A stretch of 64,000 nucleotides of DNA from NCBI GenBank assembly GCA_025359445.1, contig JANYGB010000034.1, positions 87,758 through 151,757 of the forward strand. Reading direction: 5' to 3'. The notes under the pieces were generated by a model, which saw only the letters and a program-made list of their open reading frames with translations, did no database searches and was not told where the DNA came from. This DNA comes from Sphingomonadaceae bacterium. Its GTDB lineage: Bacteria; Pseudomonadota; Alphaproteobacteria; Sphingomonadales; Sphingomonadaceae. Position numbers and translations under genes: made by a program. Shown here piece by piece: positions 6,960-14,885 of the stretch. Position 1 is the stretch's first letter. Each line of letters starts with the position of its first letter.

Positions 6960-7876
6960 CTGCCCTCGCCACGATCGGAACTGGCGCATACTTCGGTTCG
7001 CTATATGCTCCCGACCATAAGCAATATCAGGCTGTAGCTGGCGACCAATCCGGCAATAAGGACTATCACGGCCCATCCCAAAGTCTGCCAGACATCGCGG
7101 GCCTTCCCGGCCCGGTTGAACGCGCCATAGCAAACCCCCATCCCGCCACCGGCGAGGACCACGAGATACGCGATCTCGCTGCCCAAGAGGCCAGTGCGCT
7201 TTGGGCGTTTTGGATGGTTGTAATATCCTTTGCCTCGGTTCTGATCACGGCGGTTGGCACCATCTTTCTTTACAAGCAGATCGTTCTTACCCGCGAGGCC
7301 GTTGAAGACACTGGTAAAGCCACCCTGGCAATGGATCGGCAAAATGCCATCGCTGAGGCTGCACAGCGAGCATGGATTTCCGTTGAGATCACCGTCCCTG
7401 AATTCTGGATCGCTTACGAAAAGATCAACTTCCGCTACAAAATTACATGTAAGAATATTGGGAATACCATAGCCGATAATTTCTTCAATGTTGTAAGTTT
7501 CAAGTTCTCCAATACCATTCCGTTGGACGAAATAAGAGTCGATCATAAAGTTTGGAGAGACATAAAACTTCTGGATGAAATTGCCCTCATGCCAAACGAG
7601 GAGCAGGTTAACGAGGGAGAAATCAGCTACGAAATTAGCGATCTCACTTGGGGCGGCAGTCCTGGCAATGAGTTCACGAATTTCATCATAAACACTGGGG
7701 CTTTCTACACGGTGCACGGACGCGACTTGGCGGGCGTGATGAATATGACAACCCGAGCCGTTAGGATTGGCGTGGTTTCGGGCAAGGATAAGTTGCTCAC
7801 CTTCCCGCGCGCATATTTGACGCCCGGTTCGTTGAAGGTCTGCACGTTGCCAATCGGCATCCACATAACCACCTAA
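6914..7876 (+). CDS. Membrane-anchored hypothetical protein, transposon passenger
   Basis: This 320-aa protein has two predicted membrane segments: residues 7-28 (LVTAACGLTALATIGTGAYF) and about 96-123 (WAFWMVVISFASVLITAVGT). A helical linker (REAVEDTGKATLAMDRQNAI) and a C-terminal beta-rich region (about 155-320, AWISVEITVPEF onward) follow. This design, two membrane helices with IVLTREAVxDTGxAT then an extracytoplasmic beta-sandwich-like part, recurs in proteobacterial hypothetical proteins of unknown role. The start at 6914 overlaps DUF6471 by 46 nt. It is the last gene before the right end, and its 3' half is AT-richer than the chromosome. Confidence 0.7.
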   Translation: MPRGYRFLVTAACGLTALATIGTGAYFGSLYAPDHKQYQAVAGDQSGNKDYHGPSQSLPDIAGLPGPVERAIANPHPATGEDHEIRDLAAQEASALWAFWMVVISFASVLITAVGTIFLYKQIVLTREAVEDTGKATLAMDRQNAIAEAAQRAWISVEITVPEFWIAYEKINFRYKITCKNIGNTIADNFFNVVSFKFSNTIPLDEIRVDHKVWRDIKLLDEIALMPNEEQVNEGEISYEISDLTWGGSPGNEFTNFIINTGAFYTVHGRDLAGVMNMTTRAVRIGVVSGKDKLLTFPRAYLTPGSLKVCTLPIGIHITT

Positions 7877-7929
7877 CGCACCGCAAACGATGACGACCGC
7901 AATCGCGCAGAGGCATAACCATCTACGCA

Positions 7930-7954
7930 TTGGTGCGTTTGCTACATAATGCCG
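7930..7954 (-). repeat. Right terminal inverted repeat of the outer transposon
   Basis: This sequence is the inverted partner of 962-986 (24 of 25 matching). It is followed by the second GAGGCGCT at 7955-7962, after which comM resumes. Confidence 0.9.
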
Positions 7955-7962
7955 GAGGCGCT

Positions 7963-8745
7963 GGAAACGTCGATGGTGTCGTCGGTGGCGGGGACATTGA
8001 TCGAAGGCCGGATCAGCCAGGTCCGCCCGTTCCGCACCCCGCACCATTCGGCCTCGATGGCGGCGCTGGTCGGCGGCGGGCTCAAGGTGCGTCCGGGCGA
8101 GGTCAGCCTTGCGCACTTGGGCGTGCTGTTCCTTGATGAATTGCCCGAATTCCAGCGCGCGGTGCTCGATTCGCTGCGAGAGCCGCTCGAAACCGGGGTG
8201 GTCGATGTCGCGCGGGCGAATGCCCATGTGACGTTTCCGGCGCGGGTGCAGCTGGTCGCGGCGATGAACCCGTGCCGCTGCGGGCATCTTGGCGATCCGG
8301 CGCTGGCTTGTTCGCGTGCGCCAAGGTGTGCGGCGGACTATCAGGGCAAGGTCTCCGGGCCATTGCTCGACCGGATCGACCTCCACGTCGAAGTCGACCC
8401 GGTCAGCGCCGCCGATCTCGGCTTGCCGCCGCCCGCCGAAGGCAGCGCCGAAGTCGCCGCACGGGTCGCGGCGGCGCGGCGGGTCCAGACCGAGCGGCTG
8501 GCGGGCACCAAGATGCGCAGCAATGCCGACCTGAATGGCGACATGCTCGAACTCCACGCCACCCCGGACGAGCCGGGCCGCAAGCTCCTCCTCCAACCGC
8601 CGAAGCGATGCGTCTCTCCGCGCGCGGCTATACGCGGATGCTGCGCGTGGCGCGGACTATCGCGGATATGTCGGGGAGTGAGGGGATCGGGCGGATCCAT
8701 GTCGCTGAGGCGCTGAGTTACCGGCGGGTTGCGCCTAGGGCCTAA
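7963..8745 (+). pseudogene. comM: comM/yifB 3' fragment with an added frameshift
   Basis: This is the rest of the interrupted comM gene. It begins ETSMVSSVAGTL and carries the chelatase core: FRTPHHSAS, Walker B LFLDELPEF, the NPCRCGHLGD cysteine motif and LLDRIDLHVEV. Near 8593-8600 the frame shifts: LLLQ is followed by out-of-frame codons, while the next frame gives the expected C-terminus (EAMRLSARGYTRMLRVARTI, ADMSGSEGI, HVAEALSYR) to TAA 8743-8745. One missing base in a CAA-GCC-GCC-GAA context explains this. Transposon plus frameshift make a functional protein unlikely. Whether the frameshift is real or a sequencing error cannot be told here. Confidence 0.9.
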
Positions 8746-8757
8746 GGGGCGGGGTAG

Positions 8758-9405
8758 ATGCTGAATTTTGATCTGGTCACCATTGGCACAGCGGCGCTCG
8801 GCGGTGGTGTTGCGGTCAAGTTGCTCGAGTTTGCTTTTGATGAAATCAAAGAGTGGCGGACCGGTCGCACGGATCATTCGAGGAACGTCGATCGCAATCT
8901 GGAGCCCTTGCTCAGATCCGGTGACGAGCTTGTTGGCAAGCTGCGATCTCTGGCCGAGCAGGACTTTCTGCCGATTCGCCGAGCCGATTCAGACAATCTG
9001 AGTGACCCTGGCTTCGGCAGTCTCGTTTACCTCTTCGTCCAGTTCTGGTCCGAAGTTGAGATCATTCGTTTTCGAGGGCTTTCATCGCAGGTGGCCAAGA
9101 GCAAACGCGGACGTCAGGTTCAAGCCTTTCTGCGATGCCTTGAATCACGCCGGCTTAGGTTGATCGACAGAATTTCGCAGCGCGCGGTCGATGGTGTCGA
9201 AGGTCGGCAAAGGGTTTTGCAATATGCGGCCGTGGTCCACGCACTGATCGATACTCTCGACAAAGACCGATTGGTTATACGCAATCGCCCAGCCATCCCG
9301 AACAAGCTCAACAAGCGCTCGAAGCGTGACATGACCTACCGGGTGTTTGGGGTGTATCTCAAATTTGTCGACAACCCCGGAAAATACTTAGGGCCGCTAA
9401 ACTAG
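8758..9405 (+). CDS. Hypothetical protein with an N-terminal hydrophobic segment
   Basis: This 215-aa protein starts at ATG 8758 after AAGGGGCGGGG, 12 bp after the comM stop. Residues 7-20 (TIGTAALGGGVAVK) are weakly hydrophobic and could be a membrane anchor. The rest is charged and mainly helical (KSKRGRQVQAFLRCLESRRL, RLIDRISQRAVDGVEGRQRV). I do not recognise a family. Its base composition is somewhat lower in GC than the housekeeping genes around it. Confidence 0.65.
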   Translation: MLNFDLVTIGTAALGGGVAVKLLEFAFDEIKEWRTGRTDHSRNVDRNLEPLLRSGDELVGKLRSLAEQDFLPIRRADSDNLSDPGFGSLVYLFVQFWSEVEIIRFRGLSSQVAKSKRGRQVQAFLRCLESRRLRLIDRISQRAVDGVEGRQRVLQYAAVVHALIDTLDKDRLVIRNRPAIPNKLNKRSKRDMTYRVFGVYLKFVDNPGKYLGPLN

Positions 9406-9414
9406 CGGCCCTAA
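9388..9414 (+). terminator. Perfect hairpin across the stop codon of the 8758 gene
   Basis: TTAGGGCCGCTA at 9388-9399 pairs with TAGCGGCCCTAA at 9403-9414 around a 3-nt loop and spans the TAG stop. It has no T-tract, so it may stall rather than terminate transcription; a second hairpin follows at 9429-9466. Confidence 0.45.
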
Positions 9415-9428
9415 GGGTTGTTCGGTTC

Positions 9429-9466
9429 GGCGGTGCGCAGAAACCGGGTTTCGTTGCACCGCCTTT
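9429..9466 (+). terminator. Terminator-like hairpin
   Basis: GGCGGTGC (9429-9436) pairs with GCACCGCC (9456-9463), with an inner AAAC/GTTT pairing and TTT after the stem. It lies between the 8758 gene and the convergent HxlR gene. Confidence 0.5.
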
Positions 9467-9549
9467 AGCTCGTTGCCGCTGTTCACGACTTGTCATCAAT
9501 GTATGCGCGATGCCGCCAATTGTCAATTGGAAGACGAATGCAGGTCAGG

Positions 9550-10065
9550 CTATCTAAGCGCGCTCAACTGCGGCCGCACTTCGCCCGGCCCACCCTCGAC
9601 CACCGCCTTGCTCACATCCGCCACATCCCGCCATTCCAGGTCCATCGGGCCGAGCAGGCGGCCGTCGTGGGCGTGGATGCCGATCAGGGCGATCGGTCGG
9701 CCGTCGCGTTCGTCGCACAGCACCGGGTTGCTCGGGATGCCTTCGCCATACTTTTCGCCCCATTGGCGCAGCGCGAGCATCGCGGGGAGCAGGTCGAGGC
9801 CCTTGGCGGTCAGCCGGTATTCGATCTTGCGGCGATCTTCGGGCAGCGCCTCGCGCTTCATGATGCCGTGCTCGACCAGCCGCGCGAGGCGATTCGACAA
9901 GATGTTTCGCGCGATGCCGAGCGTGCCGAGGAATTCCTCGAAGTGGTGCAGGCCATTGAAACCCGCGCGCAGGATCATGAACGACCAGCGTTCACCCATC
10001 ACCTCGAGAGCTGCGGGAAGCCCGCAATTCTGCATGTCGTTCAGCGGTTCGCGCAGTTTACCCAT
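9550..10065 (-). CDS. HxlR-family transcriptional regulator
   Basis: This winged-helix regulator carries the HxlR signature: CGLPAALEVMGERWSFMILR near the N-terminus, then FEEFLGTLGIARNILSNRLA and RLVEHGIMKREALPEDRRKI. A C-terminal extension of about 70 residues (GIHAHDGRLLGPMDLEWRDV) follows the core, common among longer HxlR proteins. ATG 10063-10065 is preferred because GAGGA lies 6-7 nt upstream; the ATG at 10071 is too close to it. It is divergent from the CC_3452-family gene at 10264 and may control it, with a palindrome at 10151-10160 as a candidate site. Confidence 0.88.
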   Translation of the reverse strand: MGKLREPLNDMQNCGLPAALEVMGERWSFMILRAGFNGLHHFEEFLGTLGIARNILSNRLARLVEHGIMKREALPEDRRKIEYRLTAKGLDLLPAMLALRQWGEKYGEGIPSNPVLCDERDGRPIALIGIHAHDGRLLGPMDLEWRDVADVSKAVVEGGPGEVRPQLSALR

Positions 10066-10150
10066 GCTCATTCCTCAATCCCGTTTTGCAACCTAACCCA
10101 ATCTGGCTTGACCGCCGACAAAAAAATCTTTGCTGCAATGCACAGTTTCT

Positions 10151-10160
10151 AGTTGCAACT
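10151..10160. promoter_or_regulatory. Candidate HxlR operator
   Basis: The perfect 10-bp palindrome AGTTGCAACT lies between the divergent HxlR and CC_3452 genes, and TTTTGCAACC at 10083-10092 repeats one half-site. HxlR proteins bind palindromes near their own promoters; assigning this site is inference. Confidence 0.45.
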
Positions 10161-10263
10161 GAAAACCTATCACGGTAGGTGGCATTTAGCAACGCAAATC
10201 GAGTCGTCCCTCCCAGGCCCCCTTTCGATCCATGCGGTGCAAAACCTGAAGGGGAATATGATC

Positions 10264-10608
10264 ATGAATACCATTTATTCGAGCACGCTTACGCGCAGCT
10301 TCCTGGTCGCCGGTCTGGCGTTTGCCGGCACCCTGCTGAGCTTCTCGGCGACCGTCACGCCGGCTCAAGCCGGCACCAACCACTATAACGCAAAGCTGTC
10401 GACTGCGGTCGCCGCGCCCAAGGACAAGGTCGTCAACGGCGTTGTGTGGAAGTGCGCTGGCGACAACTGCGGCGGCGTGATCGACGGTGCCCGCCCGCTC
10501 AACACCTGCATCCAGGTGGTCAAGGCATTCGGCAAGGTCCAGTCGTTCACCGGCCCGAAGGGTGAGTTCAGCGCCGAAGACCTGACCAAGTGCAACGCGG
10601 CCACCTGA
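10264..10608 (+). CDS. CC_3452-family small secreted protein
   Basis: This is a 114-aa exported protein. ATG 10264 sits 9 nt after GGGG in GAAGGGGAA; ATG 10258 is possible but too close to that site. The signal peptide spans about 1-36 (TRSFLVAGLAFAGTLLSFSA, then TPAQA). The mature part has two cysteine pairs (WKCAGDNCGG; NTCIQV with LTKCNAAT) and the family pattern VVNGVVWKC, ARPLNTCIQVVKAFG, SAEDLTKCN. The family is widespread in alphaproteobacteria with unknown function; the cysteines suggest periplasmic disulfides. A terminator follows at 10647. Confidence 0.85.
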   Translation: MNTIYSSTLTRSFLVAGLAFAGTLLSFSATVTPAQAGTNHYNAKLSTAVAAPKDKVVNGVVWKCAGDNCGGVIDGARPLNTCIQVVKAFGKVQSFTGPKGEFSAEDLTKCNAAT

Positions 10609-10646
10609 CGCGAATTAGCTCCAGGTACTCCTAGAACAGCCCCCCT

Positions 10647-10681
10647 GGCCCTCGCTCATAACCGAGCGGGGGCCTTTTGTT
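10647..10681 (+). terminator. Rho-independent terminator after the CC_3452-family gene
   Basis: GGCCCTCGCTC pairs with GAGCGGGGGCC (one G-T pair, 6-nt loop) and is followed by TTTTGTTTG. Confidence 0.85.
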
Positions 10682-10852
10682 TGTTCGTGCTCAAAGAGCG
10701 AGGGGGGTAACGGGTTTCACCCGAAGAACCGAAGCTGCTGCGCCATGCCAGTCATCAAAAAATCGCTTCGATCTGATGATTGAACCAAGCAATGCAAAAC
10801 GGGGCGACTTCGTCGCAATACGCAACCGCTTCGGTCGTTCGGGTGAATTCAT

Positions 10853-11458
10853 TCAACCGAGCAGCCCGCGCTCAGTAAGATCGTCGCGCAACGTTTCGGC
10901 ATCGATGAAGTGATGCGCGTGCCAGCCGCTCTCGCGCGCGCTGACGACATTGGGCAGGCTGTCGTCGATGAACAGCATGGTGCTACCCGGCCGCCCGAAC
11001 CGTGCCTCGGCCACCGCATAGATCGCCGGGTCGGGCTTGGCGAGTTGCTCGTCGCCCGAGACGACGATGTCGATGAAATGCCCGAGCAGCGGCCAAGTGG
11101 GGGCGAATCCCGCCCAGGTTTCGCTACCGAAATTGGTGATCGCGTAAAGCGGCACCCCGCGCGCGTGGAGATCGGCCACGATGGTATCGCTGCCCGGCAC
11201 CGGCCCGGGGATCGTCTCGTTAAAGTGGCTCAGCCAGGCTTCGATCAGGTGGGCATGGTCCGGAAACTGCGCGCTGCGCTCCGCAATCATTTCGGCGGCA
11301 CTGCGTCCGGCGTCGTGCTGGCCATGCCACTCAAGCGGGATAACCGTGTCCATGAAATACGCGCGCTCGGCAGCGCCGGGTATCAGGCGGCGGAACGACA
11401 GGTCGCGTTCCCATTCGATCAGCACTTTGCCGACATCGAACACTACTGCTTGGATCAT
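10853..11458 (-). CDS. HAD-family phosphatase, YihX-like
   Basis: This 201-aa haloacid dehalogenase-superfamily hydrolase has motif I VVFDVGKVLIEW (nucleophile Asp; DxG instead of DxD, as in YihX-type sugar phosphatases), motif II YAITNFGSETW, the lysine in QLAKPDPAIY (motif III) and MLFIDDSLPNV (motif IV). The helical cap of about 60 residues fits subclass I. Substrate is unknown; YihX acts on alpha-glucose-1-phosphate. ATG 11456-11458. It lies on the same strand as rpmJ but is separated from it by a palindromic repeat. Confidence 0.88.
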   Translation of the reverse strand: MIQAVVFDVGKVLIEWERDLSFRRLIPGAAERAYFMDTVIPLEWHGQHDAGRSAAEMIAERSAQFPDHAHLIEAWLSHFNETIPGPVPGSDTIVADLHARGVPLYAITNFGSETWAGFAPTWPLLGHFIDIVVSGDEQLAKPDPAIYAVAEARFGRPGSTMLFIDDSLPNVVSARESGWHAHHFIDAETLRDDLTERGLLG

Positions 11459-11459
11459 A

Positions 11460-11543
11460 TCGTCATCCCGGGCTCGACCCGGGATCGCGGGCCTCTAGGC
11501 GGCACCCGGTCGCCAGCGGTCCCCGGTCAAGCCAGGGACGACG
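11460..11543. repeat. Palindromic intergenic repeat
   Basis: CGTCATCCCGGG and CCCGGGAT flank a short loop near the left end, and GGGACGACG closes the right end as an inverted partner of CGTCATCCC. A related palindrome is at 36393-36421. It fills the gap between rpmJ and the HAD gene. Confidence 0.6.
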
Positions 11544-11549
11544 CCCAGT

Positions 11550-11675
11550 TTAGCCCTGGCGCGCCTTGAAGCGGCGGTTGGTCTTGTTGATCACATAAGT
11601 GCGCCCGCGGCGACGGATCACGCGATTGTCGCGGTGACGACCCTTGAGCGACTTGAGGCTGTTGCGAATCTTCAT
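11550..11675 (-). CDS. rpmJ: 50S ribosomal protein L36
   Basis: This 41-aa basic protein reads [20 protein letters not shown] followed by [20 protein letters not shown] and a final G. This is the longer alphaproteobacterial L36 form, which lacks the four zinc-binding cysteines of the short form. ATG 11673-11675 and TAA 11550-11552. It is a single-gene unit, as usual outside the spc operon in this class. Confidence 0.96.
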   Translation of the reverse strand: MKIRNSLKSLKGRHRDNRVIRRRGRTYVINKTNRRFKARQG

Positions 11676-11778
11676 GGGTTTCCTCGGGAGCGGTACCGAC
11701 CGCTGAAATTGAAGGTGCGCCGTTACGGGTGAGTCAGCGTCAAGTCAAGCAAGACTGCGCCAGATTTCGGCTTGAAAA

Positions 11779-11948
11779 AGGGTTCGCGCAGAGATCGCAG
11801 AGGACGCGGAGGCGCAGAGAGGTTGTGTTTGCGGCGACGCCGCTTTGTCCTGCGAGCGGAGATATCGGCGCAGCGTCCAAAAGTCTCGAAAAGCCTGCGG
11901 CGCTAAGCAACCCCTCTGCGGTCTCTGCGATCTCTGCGCGAATCCCTT
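11779..11948. repeat. Interspersed palindromic repeat family A, copy 1
   Basis: About 170 bp with long inverted ends: AAGGGTTCGCGCAGAGATCG at the left and its inverse (CGATCTCTGCGCGAATCCCTT) at the right, with an inner segment CGCAGAGAGGTTGTGTTTGC. Similar copies lie at 19079-19262 and 41275-41419. It fills most of the gap between rpmJ and galE and contains no gene. Confidence 0.8.
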
Positions 11949-12951
11949 AGTTGTCTCGAATCTCCCACAATCGCCGTTCCCACTGCAAGGCATGGGCCAC
12001 GATCGTATCGAGATCGGCGTACTTCGGCACCCACGGCAAGGTCGCCTTGATCCGGGCATTGTCTGAAATCAGCGCGTCGGGATCGCCCGCGCGGCGCGGG
12101 CTGAGGCGGCGTTCGATCGTCAGGTTGGTCACCCGGTCGACCGCGTCGAGCACTTCGAGCACCGAGAAGCCGCGGCCATAACCGGCGTTCATGGTCAGCG
12201 ATTCGGCTGGGTCGGCGATCAGCGCTTCAAGCGCGAGAACATGCGCGGCGGCAAGATCGCTGACGTGGATGTAATCGCGCACCCCGGTGCCGTCGGGGGT
12301 GGTGTAGTCGGTGCCGAACACCTCGACCTGGCTGCGCTTGCCCAGCGCCGCCTCGACCGCAACCTTGATCAGGTGAGTCGCCCCGGCCGTCGATTGTCCG
12401 GCGCGCGCGCGCGGATCGGCCCCGGCGACATTGAAGTAACGCAGCGTGCAGTAATTGATTGGATGCGCCGCCGCGACATCGGCGAGCATCGTTTCAGTCA
12501 TCAGCTTGGACATGCCGTAAGGATTGATCGGCAGCTTCGGGCTGTCCTCGCTGACCGGCGATTTATCGGGAATGCCGTAGGTCGCCGCAGTCGAACTGAA
12601 GATGAAATGCGGCACTCCCGCAGCTACTGCGGCGGCGATCAGCGCGCGGCTTTTGGCAGTGTTGTTATGATAGTATTTGAGCGGGTTCTCGACCGATTCG
12701 GGGACGATGATCGATCCCGCAAAATGCATCACGGCTTGCGTGCCCTGTTCGGCAAAGATCTGCGCCAGCAGCGCCGCGTCTTCGATATCGCCTTCGTACA
12801 GCGGCACGCCCTCAGGCACGGCCCAGCGAAACCCGGTGGTCAGGTTGTCGATCACCGCCACCGGCCAGCCCTGATCGACCAGCGCGAGCACCGCGTGGCT
12901 GCCGATATAGCCGGCGCCGCCGGTTACGAGTACGGGACATTTGTTGGTCAT
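11947..12951 (-). CDS. galE: UDP-glucose 4-epimerase
   Basis: This 334-aa short-chain dehydrogenase-type epimerase interconverts UDP-glucose and UDP-galactose with bound NAD+. The Rossmann motif GGAGYIGS lies near residues 10-17, the serine region FIFSSTAATYG follows, and the catalytic YGMSK (YxxxK) lies near 150. Further epimerase signatures are CTLRYFNVAGADP and TRDYIHVSDLA-like VRDYIHVSDLAAAHV. ATG 12949-12951 is chosen because the protein then begins MTNKCPVLVTGG, the family's normal length. Its stop lies at the edge of repeat family A. Confidence 0.95.
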   Translation of the reverse strand: MTNKCPVLVTGGAGYIGSHAVLALVDQGWPVAVIDNLTTGFRWAVPEGVPLYEGDIEDAALLAQIFAEQGTQAVMHFAGSIIVPESVENPLKYYHNNTAKSRALIAAAVAAGVPHFIFSSTAATYGIPDKSPVSEDSPKLPINPYGMSKLMTETMLADVAAAHPINYCTLRYFNVAGADPRARAGQSTAGATHLIKVAVEAALGKRSQVEVFGTDYTTPDGTGVRDYIHVSDLAAAHVLALEALIADPAESLTMNAGYGRGFSVLEVLDAVDRVTNLTIERRLSPRRAGDPDALISDNARIKATLPWVPKYADLDTIVAHALQWERRLWEIRDN

Positions 12952-13149
12952 GATGGCTGTGACCGCTAGCATGTTCCGCCAGTGAAGTGGTTAACAGCGG
13001 CATACTGAAGTGCCGCAATAATTCAGTGACAGTCCCTAATTTATCCGATCAGGTGGTTTTCAGCGTCGTGCGCTGCGCCGCTAATCGGTTGCATCGCCGG
13101 GCGAAGCGCCGCAGAATTGGCCGCTGACAATTCGTGAAAGGTCGCCCCG

Positions 13150-13740
13150 ATGAAGCGTCTCATACCGGCCGCTCTGGCACTCACCTTTGCAGCGCTATCC
13201 GGCTGCGTCGCCCCGGTCGGCCCGGTTCAGGTCACCCGGTTCCACGCCGCCGATGTGTCGCCGCTGGGCAAGGGCACAATCGCGGTCGAGCCCGCCCCGG
13301 GCAGCGATGGCAATTCGCTCGAATGGCAGACGTATAGCGCAGCGGTCACGCGTCAGCTGATCCTGCTCGGCTATTCCGAGGCGAGGCCGGGCAGCGGCGG
13401 GCAAGTTGCGCTGGTCAGACTTTCGCGGCGCACGCTTGAAGCGCCGGGATCGAGCCCGGTCAGCGTCGGGGTAGGCGGATCGACCGGGAGCTATGGCTCG
13501 GGGGTCGGGCTGGGGGTCGGGATCAACCTTTCGCCCAAGCCCGCAGCCGAGGTCGCCACCGATCTGTCGGTTTCGATTCGCGACCGGACCAGCGGGGCCA
13601 CATTGTGGGAAGGCCGCGCAACGTTCGTCGTCTCAAGCAAATCGCCGCTCGCCACCACTGCGCTGGGTGCACCCAAGATGAGCCAAGCCTTGTTTGCAGG
13701 CTTCCCCGGCCAGTCGGGTGAGACTATCGAGGTCAAATGA
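13150..13740 (+). CDS. DUF4136 lipoprotein
   Basis: This 196-aa protein has a lipoprotein signal ([19 protein letters not shown], lipobox LSGC with Cys19), so it should be membrane-anchored. The rest follows the DUF4136 pattern: [20 protein letters not shown], a central region on Tyr-Ser and Gly-Val-rich repeats ([15 protein letters not shown]), [20 protein letters not shown], and the ending [17 protein letters not shown] second member of the family is at 29687-30397. Its TGA overlaps the ATG of the carboxypeptidase gene (ATGA), implying coupled translation. Function of the family is unknown. Confidence 0.85.
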   Translation: MKRLIPAALALTFAALSGCVAPVGPVQVTRFHAADVSPLGKGTIAVEPAPGSDGNSLEWQTYSAAVTRQLILLGYSEARPGSGGQVALVRLSRRTLEAPGSSPVSVGVGGSTGSYGSGVGLGVGINLSPKPAAEVATDLSVSIRDRTSGATLWEGRATFVVSSKSPLATTALGAPKMSQALFAGFPGQSGETIEVK

Positions 13741-14885
13741 CAGACATTGCAATCGACGCCGCCTTCGATAGCGGCAATATCGAAGTCCTCAGCATTGCGG
13801 ACACCGCCGCCACCCTAAAAATCCGCCGGGACCGCGATTCCGACTTCTTTCAGTGGTTCCATTTCCGGGTAAGCCAGTGCGCCGGGCGCGAGCTGACGTT
13901 GCGGATCACTGGTCTCAACAAGTCAGCCTATCCGGGCGGTTGGCCGGGGTATCGCGCGGCGGTGAGCGATGACCGCGAGTTCTGGGGCAGGGCGGAGACC
14001 AGCTTCGATGCAGGCGCGGAAGATGGCACGCTGACCATCACTTACCAGCCGAGTGGCAACATGGTCTGGTTCGCCTATTTTGCGCCCTATTCGATGGAGC
14101 GGCACCACGATCTGGTCAGCGGCGCGGCCTTGGCCGAGGGCGTCACCCACCGCGTGCTCGGGCGCAGCATCGAGGGCCAGCCGATCGATTGCCTCGAGCT
14201 GGGTGAGGGGCCCAAGCAGGTGTGGCTTTATGCCCGCCAGCATCCGGGCGAAAGCATGGCCGAATGGTGGATGGAAGGCGCGCTTGACCGGTTGACCGAT
14301 CCGGCGGACCCGGTGGCGCGGAAGTTGCGCCAATTGTGCCGGTTCCACATCGTCCCCAACGCCAATCCGGACGGGTCGCGGCGCGGGCATCTGCGCACTA
14401 ATGCGGCGGGGATCAATCTCAACCGCGAATGGGCCGATCCGAGCGCTGACAATTCGCCCGAAGTGCTGGCCATCCGCAATGCCATGGATGAGAGCGGGCT
14501 CGACTTTGCGATCGATGTTCACGGCGACGAGGCAATCCCGGCGGTGTTCCTCGCAGGGTTTCAAGGCATCCCGTCGTGGACCGAAGCGCAGCAGGCCGGG
14601 TATGACCGCTATGCCGCGATCCTCGAACGCCGCAGTCCCGACTTCCAGACCCGGATCGGTTACCCAGTGGCGCGCGCGGGCCGTGCCAACCTGACCATGT
14701 CGACCAATCAACTGGCCGAGCGGTTTGGCCCCAGTCACAGTTGCGTGACGATGACGCTCGAAATGCCGTTCAAGGACAACGACGACCTGCCGTGCAGTGT
14801 GCAGGGCTGGTCGCCCGAACGCTCGGCACTGCTCGGGCGCGATTGCCTGGGCGCGTTGCTGGAATTTCTTACTTCGTCAGCCTGA
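13737..14885 (+). CDS. M14-family zinc carboxypeptidase (cytosolic carboxypeptidase-like)
   Basis: This 382-aa metallopeptidase has an N-terminal beta-sandwich domain (about 1-125) as in cytosolic carboxypeptidases, then the M14 catalytic domain. Zinc ligands are His169 and Glu172 in [12 protein letters not shown] and His262 in DVHGDE; NLNREW is the substrate-binding segment; Glu342 in TLEMPFKDN is the catalytic glutamate. The family removes C-terminal residues from peptides; the physiological substrate in bacteria is unclear. No signal peptide. It overlaps the DUF4136 gene by 4 nt and its last 17 bp overlap the convergent TadG-like gene. Confidence 0.88.
   Translation: MTDIAIDAAFDSGNIEVLSIADTAATLKIRRDRDSDFFQWFHFRVSQCAGRELTLRITGLNKSAYPGGWPGYRAAVSDDREFWGRAETSFDAGAEDGTLTITYQPSGNMVWFAYFAPYSMERHHDLVSGAALAEGVTHRVLGRSIEGQPIDCLELGEGPKQVWLYARQHPGESMAEWWMEGALDRLTDPADPVARKLRQLCRFHIVPNANPDGSRRGHLRTNAAGINLNREWADPSADNSPEVLAIRNAMDESGLDFAIDVHGDEAIPAVFLAGFQGIPSWTEAQQAGYDRYAAILERRSPDFQTRIGYPVARAGRANLTMSTNQLAERFGPSHSCVTMTLEMPFKDNDDLPCSVQGWSPERSALLGRDCLGALLEFLTSSA

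Larger units (their letters stand above)
962..7954. mobile_element. Outer IS1595-family transposon with passenger genes, inserted in comM
   Basis: This 6,993-bp element is bounded by 25-bp inverted repeats (962-986 and 7930-7954, 24 of 25 matching, starting CGGCATTATGTAGCAA) and by the 8-bp duplication GAGGCGCT. It encodes one IS1595-type transposase (5675-6628, minus). Its passengers are a winged-helix-like protein (1030), an ImmA/IrrE-like protein (1469), a 67-aa protein (5208), a DUF6471 protein (6735) and a membrane protein (6914). A second IS1595-family element (2136-5154) is nested inside; without it the outer element would be about 3.97 kb. Large passenger-bearing members of the IS1595 family are known. 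Assigning the central transposase to these ends is inference from duplication length, repeat position and the absence of another transposase for them. Confidence 0.88.

Noticed and set aside
7001..8596. Long open frame on the minus strand across the transposon end and comM
   Set aside because: It is antisense to the 6914 gene and to the comM fragment, has no family signature and is explained by GC-rich codon bias.
237..8745. comM as a bchI/chlI magnesium chelatase of chlorophyll synthesis
   Set aside because: The N-terminal domain and C-terminal signature are those of YifB/ComM, and no photosynthesis genes are near.
11779..11948. Direct GCAGAG repeats as a CRISPR array
   Set aside because: Units are short and irregular with no uniform spacers, and the whole is an inverted repeat that recurs elsewhere; no cas genes are present.
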